Below are positions 40,801 to 52,800 of a stretch of 64,000 nucleotides of DNA, piece after piece. Made by a program: the position numbers and the translations under genes. This DNA is from Anisakis pegreffii (lineage: Eukaryota; Nematoda; Chromadorea; Rhabditida; Anisakidae), in contig JAPYMA010000520.1 of assembly GCA_035041965.1 (NCBI GenBank), forward strand, positions 124,001-188,000, given 5' to 3'. A model generated the notes under the pieces. The model made no database searches, was not told the DNA's origin, and was given only the letters and a program-made list of their open reading frames with translations. Numbering within the stretch: position 1 is the first letter of the stretch; every line of letters starts with the position of its first letter.

Positions 40801-43800
40801 AACAGATCCGATATCGTAGGGAAGGTCAAGCGATTGCGGTTGTATTTGATGCATAATCATCGTTACCTCATTATTTTATGCGATATGCTCTACAAAATTT
40901 TATGTGTCAGCTGTGAAACAGATTCACCTTAGTGATCATTTACAATACGTGTCCATTATATTATAGTATATCGTTGGGTTTATTATTGTAACTCGGCAGG
41001 CACCCTTCTGTAATTGAGCATTCATTGCACGACCATTAGATGCATGTGAATCAGTGATTATCGAACTTCTTGTTCTACTTCCGTTTCCTTTTGCACAACC
41101 CTCTGCTGTGGTCATCTGCGATTGTTCATGTTGGTGTAAAGTTGACACCTGTTCCATCCCCATTTCTGCATATGTCATTCAGTAAATCCACAAAAGTGTG
41201 CGATTCTGGATGCAGTCGATTCATCTCATCCACATTAATGTACTTTCGGCAAGCTGGGAAAACTGAATTGGGAACGTACGCAATTGCTGAAGCGATCAGA
41301 TTACTTAGTGATATTTTAATGAGGTAAGATTTGTTAATGCTCAAACTGAATTTGCTATTTCCAGTGTAACTCTCTGACGAAAAATTATTTAGTTCTGCTG
41401 ATAGTTGACTTTTGAATTCCATATTGTATTCCTTCATCTTTCAACTATCACTCGTCGATTGCATCAGTCAGTTTCGTAACGTTACTATCCGATCGCTGCA
41501 TATTCATGCGAAATTCAATTCGAATGCTCCGATTAATTAACGTGTATCCTAAAAATATACAATTATTTTGAATATATCTTCCACATATTTTCAATATCGT
41601 CGATCTTGAATTGCCTTGTTCATTATTCTGACTGTGATTGCTTGAAAAATCGAAGGAATCCTCTAGAAATTAATGCGATGCAACGAAGCACTGTTGTTGG
41701 ACTGCTAGGTGTCTACGAGACCGATCTGCATTGTGCTATTGAAATTTGTAATTTTTCCCATTCAGTACACCCTAAAAGGATTCATTTTTTATTTGTTAAA
41801 TGCCATTTTTCTGCCTAATGATGCTTGTTATGTCTGGAATTGAACAAATTGTCTTCCTCATCAACTTTTATTGATATTATAATGACAAACATAACCACAG
41901 CATTAACCGATTACATTACAATTGCCTTAACTTAAAACAATATATTCACCAGGTCCTTATTTCTTCGCATTCTTTCAGAACGCAGCAGCAACTGAAACGA
42001 TTAATGACTGGATTCAGTGTTTTAACAGATCTTAAATAGAGCAAAATTTTTGGTGCATTTTTAGTTGTCTCGTTGTCGTTGTCTTTGAAGCGTCTGAAAT
42101 CTATCTATTATTCACTGGAAGTATGCCTTTTTGCAGATTTGTTTTATTAGCTTCAAGTGTTGTTCGCTTCGTTGCATCTAAATCATCTTGGAATCCTAGT
42201 CGTGATTTATGCCCATCGATGTTTTTCTCTAACGCATTGAAGGCATGATGATTTTCATTAGAGTATTCATTCGCTTAATCGACGCAGAACATTTGCCTTC
42301 TCGGCATGCAGTATTCCTTGGATTTCACGACATGTACCATGTCAGCTTGCTTTGCTGCCGCTTTGACATGGACGATGAGATAATTGACAAGCCAATTTGC
42401 ACTATTCTCGATATTTCATACTCAGCAGTTGATGAATTAATTGTTGTGTGCGATCCTATGGGACCTTGTGTGCGATAAGAGTAATGTGAACGAAGCAGCT
42501 GTATAAATGTCGTTAAATTAATTGCTTCAATAGTTACGGTACACTACACTCCAACGTTAATTGACTCGTTCCATGCACTACACATGCATCACCAATAGAT
42601 ATATTTCTGTTCGGCATTCAATCCTATTTCTCCGCTAGGTATTGTTTGTTCGCTTATTCATACCAATAACAATTGCTATTGCAAAGACACTAACTATAAA
42701 TAATTGTTTTGTTGCTGATTCTTTTGTCCTCTTATAGTAGTTGTTTTTGTTCGTGCTTTTCTTGCTCCTAATCAGTGGTTGATTAACGGTCACTTGACTT
42801 CGATACAGAAACAGTTCTATGATTCTCATAACGTTTGATGCTAATAAGGTAATTCTGATTAATGTTGACTCTCATAACGATTCCCATAACGTGTTCTGTT
42901 CACATCATGCTGAATCACCCTAACGTGCATCTCCATTTATTAACTCATTTCACATTTATCATCCTGAATTTGCGTTGTATGAGATTTTCTGTGATTATTG
43001 ATGATTGAAAAATTTCAAAATGTACCAATACAAATTCCAGAATAATACCATATGGTATTGGAAACATCTTTGACGTTGTCATCTTTGAATTTTTGCATCA
43101 TTCCTTGAGCACATATCTCGCATACCTCTGCTGCTAATTTTAAGTCGTAAGCGATGAGCAGATCGGGAGCCATGAGTTGAGAATTCGTAATGCGGGCATA
43201 CTAATCTGTAGGGTCATAATCTGTTAACTTTCTGATCATCTTCATTCCGTCTCATCATTTTTGGTCCCGTCTGTGATTGCTGTTAGCGATCATTTACGTG
43301 TCAAAGAAAGCAGAATGTCTACAAATCACAAAAAATCACATGGAATGCACGAAACTGAACGAGTGGAATTTTAATTGCAACTAAAAGAGCGTTGTTGTTG
43401 TTCTGAAAATTGCTACTTTGAATTCTTATGCAGTATATTGCCTTCTTTGATCTTTTTTGAACGCACGATTATCTCATCTGAACCTCAATTACTTTTTCAT
43501 TCGAATCCATTCGTTGGTCGATTGATTCAACATCATCTCATTTCGATTTTACATCAGATTCAAATCATGCCATAGGTGTGTGCAATGGGTTGTGAATCAC
43601 ATGAAAGATTTTCGTGATCACCACTGGGTAATGGTAGTGTTTATGAATTAGGGTGTCTGCCTTTAATGGTGACTGAAAATATGTAAATAAGGAACAGGTT
43701 TTAGCGAAACAGTCAGCTATTGTTAAAAGGATTACTTAATATCGAAACACGCTCATTCGCTCTTCGCTTCCATTCTTTTTCCCTATATTCATCCACAACT

Positions 43801-46800
43801 ACTCAAAACTCGTACCTCATTACTTCATTTGCTGAAGTATTCTCGTATTATACTTGATTTCATTCAGTAACCAAATTGAATTGTTGGTGCTCACATTGCA
43901 TTGAGAATTTACGCATACGCAAGTATACAATGTTCATTATTGGATATTCACTCACTCGGATTCGTTTTATCGCTTCAAATCAAGAGGAAATTAGATTAAC
44001 GTAGACCCTCTTCCACTCTTCTTAAATATCTTTATTTTACAATTCTGGTTGTTAAGTTTGGCTGCTTTTTGTATTCGTTAGGGTCATTCCAGTATTCGAA
44101 AGAGATTCATTTTGGTGAGCTGAAGCTGATCGGTTTACAGATGCAATCATAAACGACCGTTTTATTTATATTACATTTCTATTTTTTAAACCTTCAGGAT
44201 TCAAGCATCACATATACCGACAAATCTTTGGTATCTTCATTGCTATTGAGTTGTTGAAAGTATGATAGTTATTGAATGCTGTCTGACATAATGAAAAATC
44301 CCAGTGCTGAATGAACCCTAACTGAGGCATTTCATCATTATTACGTAATCATCGCAATGCACTCGGTTTACTTTACCTCCTTTATATAGCGTTCTTGAGA
44401 TCTATACGTATATGAGTATCATCTTACTGTTATATGCAAAACAACCTAAACAAACTATATTTTCCGTCATAACGCTGAATCATCCTTACGTATACCCGAA
44501 TCTATAATCTTCATAAGCACTGATCTCGGATCTCGAATTCATTCCCAACCGCAAAACCGCAACAACCGGAATCGAAATTTATTCACAGTTCTTCACTCTC
44601 TTTTCGCTCTTCGACTGATTCATAATTATGTATGTAGTGAGATGTATGATAGGTTCGTTTTACATTCCTGCACTATCTCATGCATACACATATGTGATCA
44701 GATAGTCGAAGGATATAAATGACAGTGAGATGATCTGTTAGTGCTTTTTGATTGTGAACTAGTCATCAACTTTAATATAGATACTTCCGTGACACTTCCG
44801 TGATGTTAATTAAGTAATATATGACCGGCGTAAACCATTACTTCTGCGAAAGTACTTACAATTCATCAAACTGAGTCGAACTATTCATTCATTAGCTAAT
44901 TTAATCATCGCATTCAAGCAGCCTTTATTACTTCAGTATAATCTATCTAGAGATGTTCCGCGCTGAACATGATTTTATTCAGTGTATGTGGATGTGTATA
45001 GTGAAATAGAACTATGAGGGGAAAGCTCTTTCTCCCTTTGATGTTATGGGCATCATTTTACTATTGAATTTAGCACTAAACCATTCGTTTCTTTGATGTT
45101 ATCCTCTTCATCTGATGAGGTCGATACATCCATATATTCGGTCATAATTTCATAAGTCATTTCTCTTATATGAGCGAATCGTATGGAACGCTTTTGGCCA
45201 CATAAATCTTTTATCACCCTTCGGATGAAATTTTATGAATGTGAGGAAGGTTTTTTTTGCAAAAGATTTATTGGAACACGATTGGGGAATTTATGATGGA
45301 TTATGCATTTCGTGACTTTATCCTGCCTATTGAACATTTAGCATTGTTTTCCTTGAAGAGTACCACTTTCGTTCTTGTCTTGATTGGATCCAGTTGAATG
45401 TTTAAAATATTCATAGTATTTTCTAGAGCTCCTCTAGGGGTATCGTCAATATATGTTCATATTTCTAAAATAATCTTGTCGAAATGCGACCCAGGGATGC
45501 GATCAGTTTGCAAGCTCTCCTCATTGCCGTACATTACATTCAGTTGTCTGTTCCCTATTTGTTTACTTGAGCGGTTTATCGAAGCCGTTCATCTCACTGA
45601 TTCTAGAAAATATTCTTGTTCTCTTTGCGTGAATTTCTTCATTACTAATGGTACAGTTGTGCGCATAAAATTTTCAACGTTTTCGGTTTCTTGTTGCGAG
45701 CTTATTTTTGGTTCAGATCGATTTCTCTAACCAATTTTAATTTCGCTGTCAGCGCGGAAGGAAAACTATCGATCAATTTGATCAGTTAATAGTTTGTACA
45801 ACAGCTAACGTACAATAATATGGTTTTAGGAAGCTTATCGGTGCTATGCATGGCACAATCTTGAAAAATCAAGCAAGATTGCGTCGTTCATTGCCTTTAT
45901 TTGTGCATAACTTGCTTCCGTTTGTTCTTTTATTATTAGTTATTGAACCAACGAATGTCTTCTCAATTACTTCATCGAGGAACACAAAATGGTTACTGCA
46001 GTTGAACGGCGTTTCTCCTCACATCACTGAACACTTTCGAATTTGTTTGCTCTCAGTTTGTTTTATTTCCAAAATGAATTGTTTTAGTTAACATCTAAAT
46101 GGATAGCGTTTAAATTACGAATGCAAATATGCAGACTGTTTTCACTAGTTTTTATGAAGACGATGCTATTTTGAAGTGAAAATTGGTCTGCGTTCTATAA
46201 TCGATACAGTTTCAAGTTCTATCCATAGCATGAAATTAAAAGGCAGTCATCAATCTTATGATATCATATTTCGAAGTACTACATACGAGGCGGAAGATGG
46301 GCCTCACGACACTGCACGGAATAACGAAGAATCGATCGATCACTCACGACAACACATTAGTTTTCATATTCCGTATCGGAATTGACGCTCACTTTTTCTT
46401 AGATTGTTCTCGACATGGCATTCGTACGCCCTGGGGGCGTGATGTGGTTTCATCGTAATTGAGACAACATCACTGTTTTAAAGAAAGAATGTTAATGTTG
46501 TTGTTATTGTTGTTGTTAGAAACACTGAAGGTGTCATATGTTGTTGTACGTCCATGTAAATTGTTGTTCACAGTTCCTGCTATATGAGCACGTTGATGAT
46601 ACTGAATAAGGATGCTTTATTGGATTTCCTCGTTTGTCCTTCACTCCTCTATTCTCTACATCCATTTGTGACAGTCATTCGACAATGCATGCAAAACCAC
46701 TTGTAATGGAAACTGACCATGCGCATGCGTAGAACATCGCAAATTAAACCATCATTGACCTGACCAACTTGCTCACATTATTATCCATTTCCACGCATTT

Positions 46801-49800
46801 AATTTTCGCTCATTTTCTTGTGCCGCCGTACAGTTCACTGAGCCTGCTCGTCCATATCTCGAACAAACCATTCATTCCACTTTTACTTATTTCCACCTAA
46901 ACTATTCGGAGAAGTTTTTAGGAGAGATTCATCGATAGATTGTTATGAATGCTTGCAAGCTTTCATTCGGATACACCCAAGTCTGCACTTGTTATGAATA
47001 ATTTTCATACATTAGTTATCAGGGAGGATTTAAGAAATTCACGTTTACAGTTGCTTGTGTTGTTTCTTCGTTTCTGTGAGTAATGGGAAAGTATCGCAGT
47101 GTACGCTCTTATTTTTGAATCGACAAATGCTAATTATCTTTCTCATTTGCATAAACAACGCTTGCTTCGAAGCATTTTGACGCTAGTTTCTAAATGTTAC
47201 CAACGCAAAGGATGAATTGCGGAGAAACACTCGAAGCTATATGAATGCTTCGCATTGAATGTACTGAACTCCTTTTCAAACAATTTACAATTATAGAAAT
47301 ATTTTTGTTCACTCGAACACATTCTGCATTTTGATAGCTCAACAAGAGCATTCATTTTGCATCAGTTTTTAACGATCTTCATCCCAAATGCTTGACTCGC
47401 TAACGTACCTCAGAAGAGCAATATGTTATGGGTGAATTACTTTTGTGGTGGTATAAGACAATATTTCTTGCAGTTTACGTCGTACGATGAATCCACATCG
47501 TGATGAGATTCGGCGTACTGAGAACGCTCTCGAAATTTGGATTCTTGAAGCAAAGGGAGTGCCGATGAAACGACGTTATTATTGTGAGATTTGCCTCGAC
47601 AAGACACTCGTTGGTCGTACTTCAGCTAAACCTCGCGCTGACATCTGCTTTTGGGGAGAACACTTTGACTACAGGTACTATTCAGTGATTGTTTTTGTTT
47701 CATTCACTCTTCAGATCTCAACCGTTTTGTAAGTTATCAGAAAATGATGTGTTATAATACAGAATGAACGGTCTAAGCAAGCCTCAAACAATGATTTTGT
47801 TGAGATTGGCTTCCCTTTGTGAATACAATTTTGTGCACATCATCACCTGATGCTATGAACAATCGCTGATAAAGTTAATAACAATTTGTAGTCCAATACC
47901 GAAAGTGGACGATTTATGTATAAATTTATACCGGGATGCCGATCCGAAAAAGAAGAAGGATCGATCAACTCTAATCGGATATGTACAGATCAAAATCGAT
48001 CAACTTGCCGCCAGGCATCCAGTTGAACGATGGTTAGTGGTTAAGTGATTGATGGCATCTTTTCAGTAAACTTATGCCTAGTCTTTATTCTGTCAAATGT
48101 ATGAACAAACTGATGACACGACAGTGAATATTCCGAAATCTGTTGTGATTTACTGCGTGATTTGCCGTATTTCCTTACGGTTACAATCTCTCGCAATTTG
48201 GACACTGGCGCTTCATGAATATTAATGACGCTAACGTTTTCATTTTTTATGGTTATGAATGAAAATGGCGTCGTAATAACGTATGAAGTTTTGTAGTAGA
48301 ATCGTGAAAGCATTTGCATCAGTAAGTATTCGGAGACTGGGCACGCTTGCCAATATTAATTAGTTGAGAAGATGGGATGGATTCGTTGATATGCGTGCGA
48401 AATACCGTCAAAATCATTCCCACAAATGTGTTCATTTCTCAGTGTCCTATCGTTATTACTGAACTCCTTGCGTGTCGCTTCTCTACGGGATACGCTTGTG
48501 TTTGCGATAACGTATTTGCATCAATTGAAACACATTCCCCAAATAATCGGAGATTTTAACTTTTCATGAGCTCAATTACACGCAGCGGGTGCTAGGAGAG
48601 TTTAATGAGTGAAGGCAATTTTCTGATAGATATCGACAATAATATAGCACTTGGTGGTATGGTTAAACAGTGTTGAATCTCGTGAGGATTTCACTCTTGA
48701 TTGCTAAGCAAGTGAAAGTCAATACGCATTTTTAGCAAATGTTTGGCTCGTTCGGAATGAAGTCTTTATTGAATGCTAGACAAAGCTTGCATAAATTGTG
48801 AATCATATGTTGTTGCATTCAACTTTGGTGGTTAAATTCACCTCATTCATTGTAAATTTTATTCGTCGATAACGATCTAGGTTCATTGTTAATGACACAA
48901 TAATTGAGGTAGTCAGATATTTCAAGGTCAGCAATGGTTTGAGCACGATGGATAATCCTCTAAGCTGGATATAAATGTTTGTAATCATTTGTGATGTTTA
49001 CCAAACAAATTATCGATGTCTCTCTCAACCGATTCACTTCAGTTTTAGCCCTTCACTGGAGACAGCCTACCATACCATTTTCTCTGCTGTGATTCGAACA
49101 TTCATGAAGCATGGTTTAGACTCGAATCATGTGATCGAGTACTCTTAGTACAGTTTCGGCGTTGTCAGAGCGATGTTTCGAATCTCGTTCACATTCGCAG
49201 CCCTCCTACTGTTATGCGTGAATTCAAAATTCATTCAGAAAAAAAACGTCTACTAGTTTTTCCATTTTTTTCATCGTCAGCAGAATTTCTAGTTAGGATT
49301 CATTCAATAGTTCTCAATCGTCGAATTGAATGTTGTTCAGAATCATTTTTCATTGTTCGTTCTATGAATTACTGTTTATGAGATTCGAGTTAGGAAGGCA
49401 TGAGATTGTGAAGCTACTGAAATTCGCATTTGTTGTTGTTGTGTGAATCATTAATGCCATCATCATCATCATTTATCAGAAAATCATTCTGTCATTCTGA
49501 TTACCCTATCCAATATTATACGCACTAAATTTTCGCGGTAATCGTTCTAACTGAATGCAGTAATAAATAACATTAAGCATCAAAACTGGGTTGTTGCAGT
49601 AATTATCTATTCCGGTTATTCTCCTCACCAAATTGTGTTCCGATTCGTTAGATTATTTCATACGACCTTCAGTTGATTGGCTATGTGATATCCTCGGTTT
49701 GTACTTTGTCTCTCTTCTTTAAATCTCCTCGTATTACCACAGTGGTACTTATAAATGAAAAGCTCTTTCACTACTATTAACAATCACTGTAATTACTAGT

Positions 49801-52800
49801 GTCATTACCTATGCACTCACACACTAGGATATCCAGTATATGTCCTTCCAAATTATTGTTTCTTTGATGTGGCAGGCAGACGACCATCTGTCCGACTGTA
49901 CCTCCCTCTGCATCATTTGCCACTTCAGTATGATCGATAACAACCTTACAGTTATATTTGTCCTTGTCATCAATACGTTCACATCCCTTCTTTCATCCAT
50001 TTATCCTTCATTCATTCCAACTTTTTCCCACTTCCATTTCTTCCATCCAAATTCATTTCACTCCGCTTCCCAAACCGTTCCTCTTCTCAAACTGAAAGCT
50101 GATCCTGTTTACTGATTCCAATACGATAACATGATTGTTATTCTCGGATGCATTTGATACATTTGCACCGAATTCATGCTATGAATTTGATGAATCCGAT
50201 TGACTCATAAATTTTTTCATTTTTGATCATAGATTTTGATTTTACCAAATCAGAGCAGTTAGGTGGGATATTTTTCTGAGTTCAGTTGTACCTCATTTCG
50301 ATTGAACAGTGATTCGTTCAGATAAGAGGTGTGGATTGCTGGCTATCGTTCATATCAGTCGAACCGAACCACTCTGTCGTTATATTGCTTCATGACAGTA
50401 TTATTTTGTCCACCAAAAATTGATCATTGAAGTATCCTCCAAACTCTCTATGGAAATTTAGCACAGGCGATTAAGATATTAAAATTACTCCAAATATTAA
50501 TCCGAACCTTTTTGGGTCATGAACGATTAACGTGTTAGATTATGTCCTTAATCTTTTTCGTCATCATTGTTTGCACCCAGGGTTCAGTAGTATTACATAT
50601 TTTAGACCTTATGAGCATTTGTTTAGCATCAGAGGATTTACCTCTTTCAGAGAGCGTAATTATTTCTCTTCAAAATGAAACTTCTCTTCGTGGAGTACGT
50701 TGCCATAGTTCCAGTATGAATGTATGTTGTAATCCGACTCATTAACTTAGAAGTTAATTCGCCTCCCATTGAAGTCCTCATTATTATTGCAATCTCTAAG
50801 ATTCGCAGAGCTATGAGCAGTTGTTTGCATGTGTACTTCCATGCTGAACAGAAAATTGACTTTCTAAACAACGCATCCGTACACCTTGAACATATTATCT
50901 CTTACCGACTGATTTTCGTGAAGCGAATTTGTCATGTAATTTGTCGACTGCCGCGCCGTTTTAGTGAGTACCTATAAATCGACCTTATATGTGTTGAATT
51001 CAGTCTGACAACAATTATTTTTGATGAGTAGGAATTATTAGTGCTTTTTAAATGAGATAAGTGGTCACACTTGAATAGAACATTGATTCACATAGTTATC
51101 GTGTGTATGCCAATGATCATACGTAATTTGTATTTGTGAATTCGATTGAAATCAGCAACAATTAACGATCAATGATTTCAATCGGTAACCTCAATTGGTT
51201 TTCATTTCTATTGACTATCGCCATTGCGACACCTGTTCTTATTGATGTCATGTGCTGTTTTATTTATTTAGATAATCATCAATTAGAGCTCATTGAGAAT
51301 TTATGCCTTTTTATTGTCATCAGTACCACATTACTCCATTCTTGACATATTTCCTTCCACAAAACAAAGGAGTATGGGTTACTATTGTGTATTGAACAAT
51401 GATTTCGAGCGAAGCTATAGACAAACCAGTTTTTCGCATCGGCTTTACCTTACTGGCCTGTTGTGATATTCGTGCTAAAAATTTTGAGGAATGAATCGCT
51501 TACTGCTGTTTTCGAAGCACCATTTCGACATGCGATGTTCCTCTGGATTTCCTTCTTCATGGTTTATAAACTCGCTCATAGTTTCACTTCCTCTTCTCTA
51601 ATAGTTGTTACTGTTCAGATTGTTCTGGCCGTCCTCCTTCCACTATAGTTGTTTGTGTCGTCTGTTCTGAAGTTCGTTCGTTATCCGTGCTGTCGTTGAT
51701 TGTCAGATTATCTGATCTATTTGTAGAGCTGAATTTTTCAGTAAACATCGATTACTTCTCATCGCTACTAGTTGTTATCAACTTATTCTAGGCCTTGCGT
51801 TTTCGTTTAAGCATTCATTCGCCAAGCATCGCAATGATATCATCTTCAAATTCGCAAATTGACATCGTCAAAGACACCACTCCTTCACTTTCAAGTCCTA
51901 CGGTTGACTCAAACGATAGTCAACTGTTTATTGCGAATCGACCACGTTGGCGATTGCGCTCACCTTGGACTTTTAAAATCGCTAAAAATTGTCTGAAAAT
52001 ACGGACTCTCTTTTGGGTTTACTACCGGTGTGTTCCATTTTTTCAACCGAATAATTTTTCATTATAGTGATTTTTTCTCCGACTCGTTTCGGTTGTTTGC
52101 CGACACTGGCATGGGTCTAATCTCAGAACAGTTTACTGAGGAACAGAAATAATAGATTCAAGTTCAAAATTGCAATGACTGAAGAAAGTGCTATAAAAAT
52201 CTTCTACTTGCAGGTACACAGTAACGGCAAGTTCGGATGGCAGTAAGTTGCCAGGTCTTGGTAAAGACAAAGGTGAGACGGCTGCCATTCGAGTTAAAGC
52301 CCGCTATCAGTCAGTGGATATTCTCCCGCTGTATATGTATGACGATTTAGTGCGATTTTTAAGGTTTGCCATCTGTTCAGTACTCGGTTATTTCAGCTTT
52401 TTTGAACAGTGTTTTCTTTTATGTTGCAAATGGTTTTAGGTAAGAGCATGAATTTATGACATCAATAACATTTCAGACTTCATTATTTATCACTTTGTTT
52501 GGCATTGGAGCCATTATTGGGGGTGAAAGCAAAAGAGGATTGTGCTACTGCAATGGTTCGCATAATGCATAAACAACGATTGGCCAAGGAGTTTCTTTGT
52601 GATCTCATTATGTCCGAAGTGGATGTTTTGGGTGAGTGCTTCCATTCGTTTTCACAATTAAAGGTCATTGCACTATTGCACTGGCGGATCACCCCTGTTG
52701 TATCCTACTGCAGTCAATTTACTGAAGTAAATTTGAAATTGATCTTTTTGGGCGCTGTGTGAAACAATTTTTAGTTGGCACAATTATCGGAACGACTTCA

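Larger units (their letters stand above)
35786..47473 (+). other. gap-2: Intron 6 (11.7 kb, PH to C2)
   Basis: No certain exon. It contains the weak candidate at 41172, a perfect 10-bp hairpin at 39035-39059, a GC hairpin at 46426-46440 and a TTG microsatellite. Room enough for internal promoters or enhancers, none of which can be named from sequence. Confidence 0.65.
48033..52213 (+). other. gap-2: Intron 8 (4.2 kb)
   Basis: Holds the alternative first exon at 51834. Another protein-like frame ending at 50960 has a good donor (GTGAGT at 50961), but in phase 1, which exon 9 cannot accept. Confidence 0.65.

Noticed and set aside
45846..46091. 81-codon ORF with a signal-peptide-like hydrophobic stretch
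   Set aside because: No supporting splice sites or further exons; ORFs of this length are expected by chance here.
46258..46458. RHGIRTP string resembling the histidine acid phosphatase motif
   Set aside because: The residues before it do not fit the family signature, the frame stops nine codons later, and no other phosphatase block is nearby.
50720..50977. Protein-like ORF with GTGAGT donor before exon 9
   Set aside because: Phase 1 does not match exon 9, and a shifted frame would create a stop at the junction.
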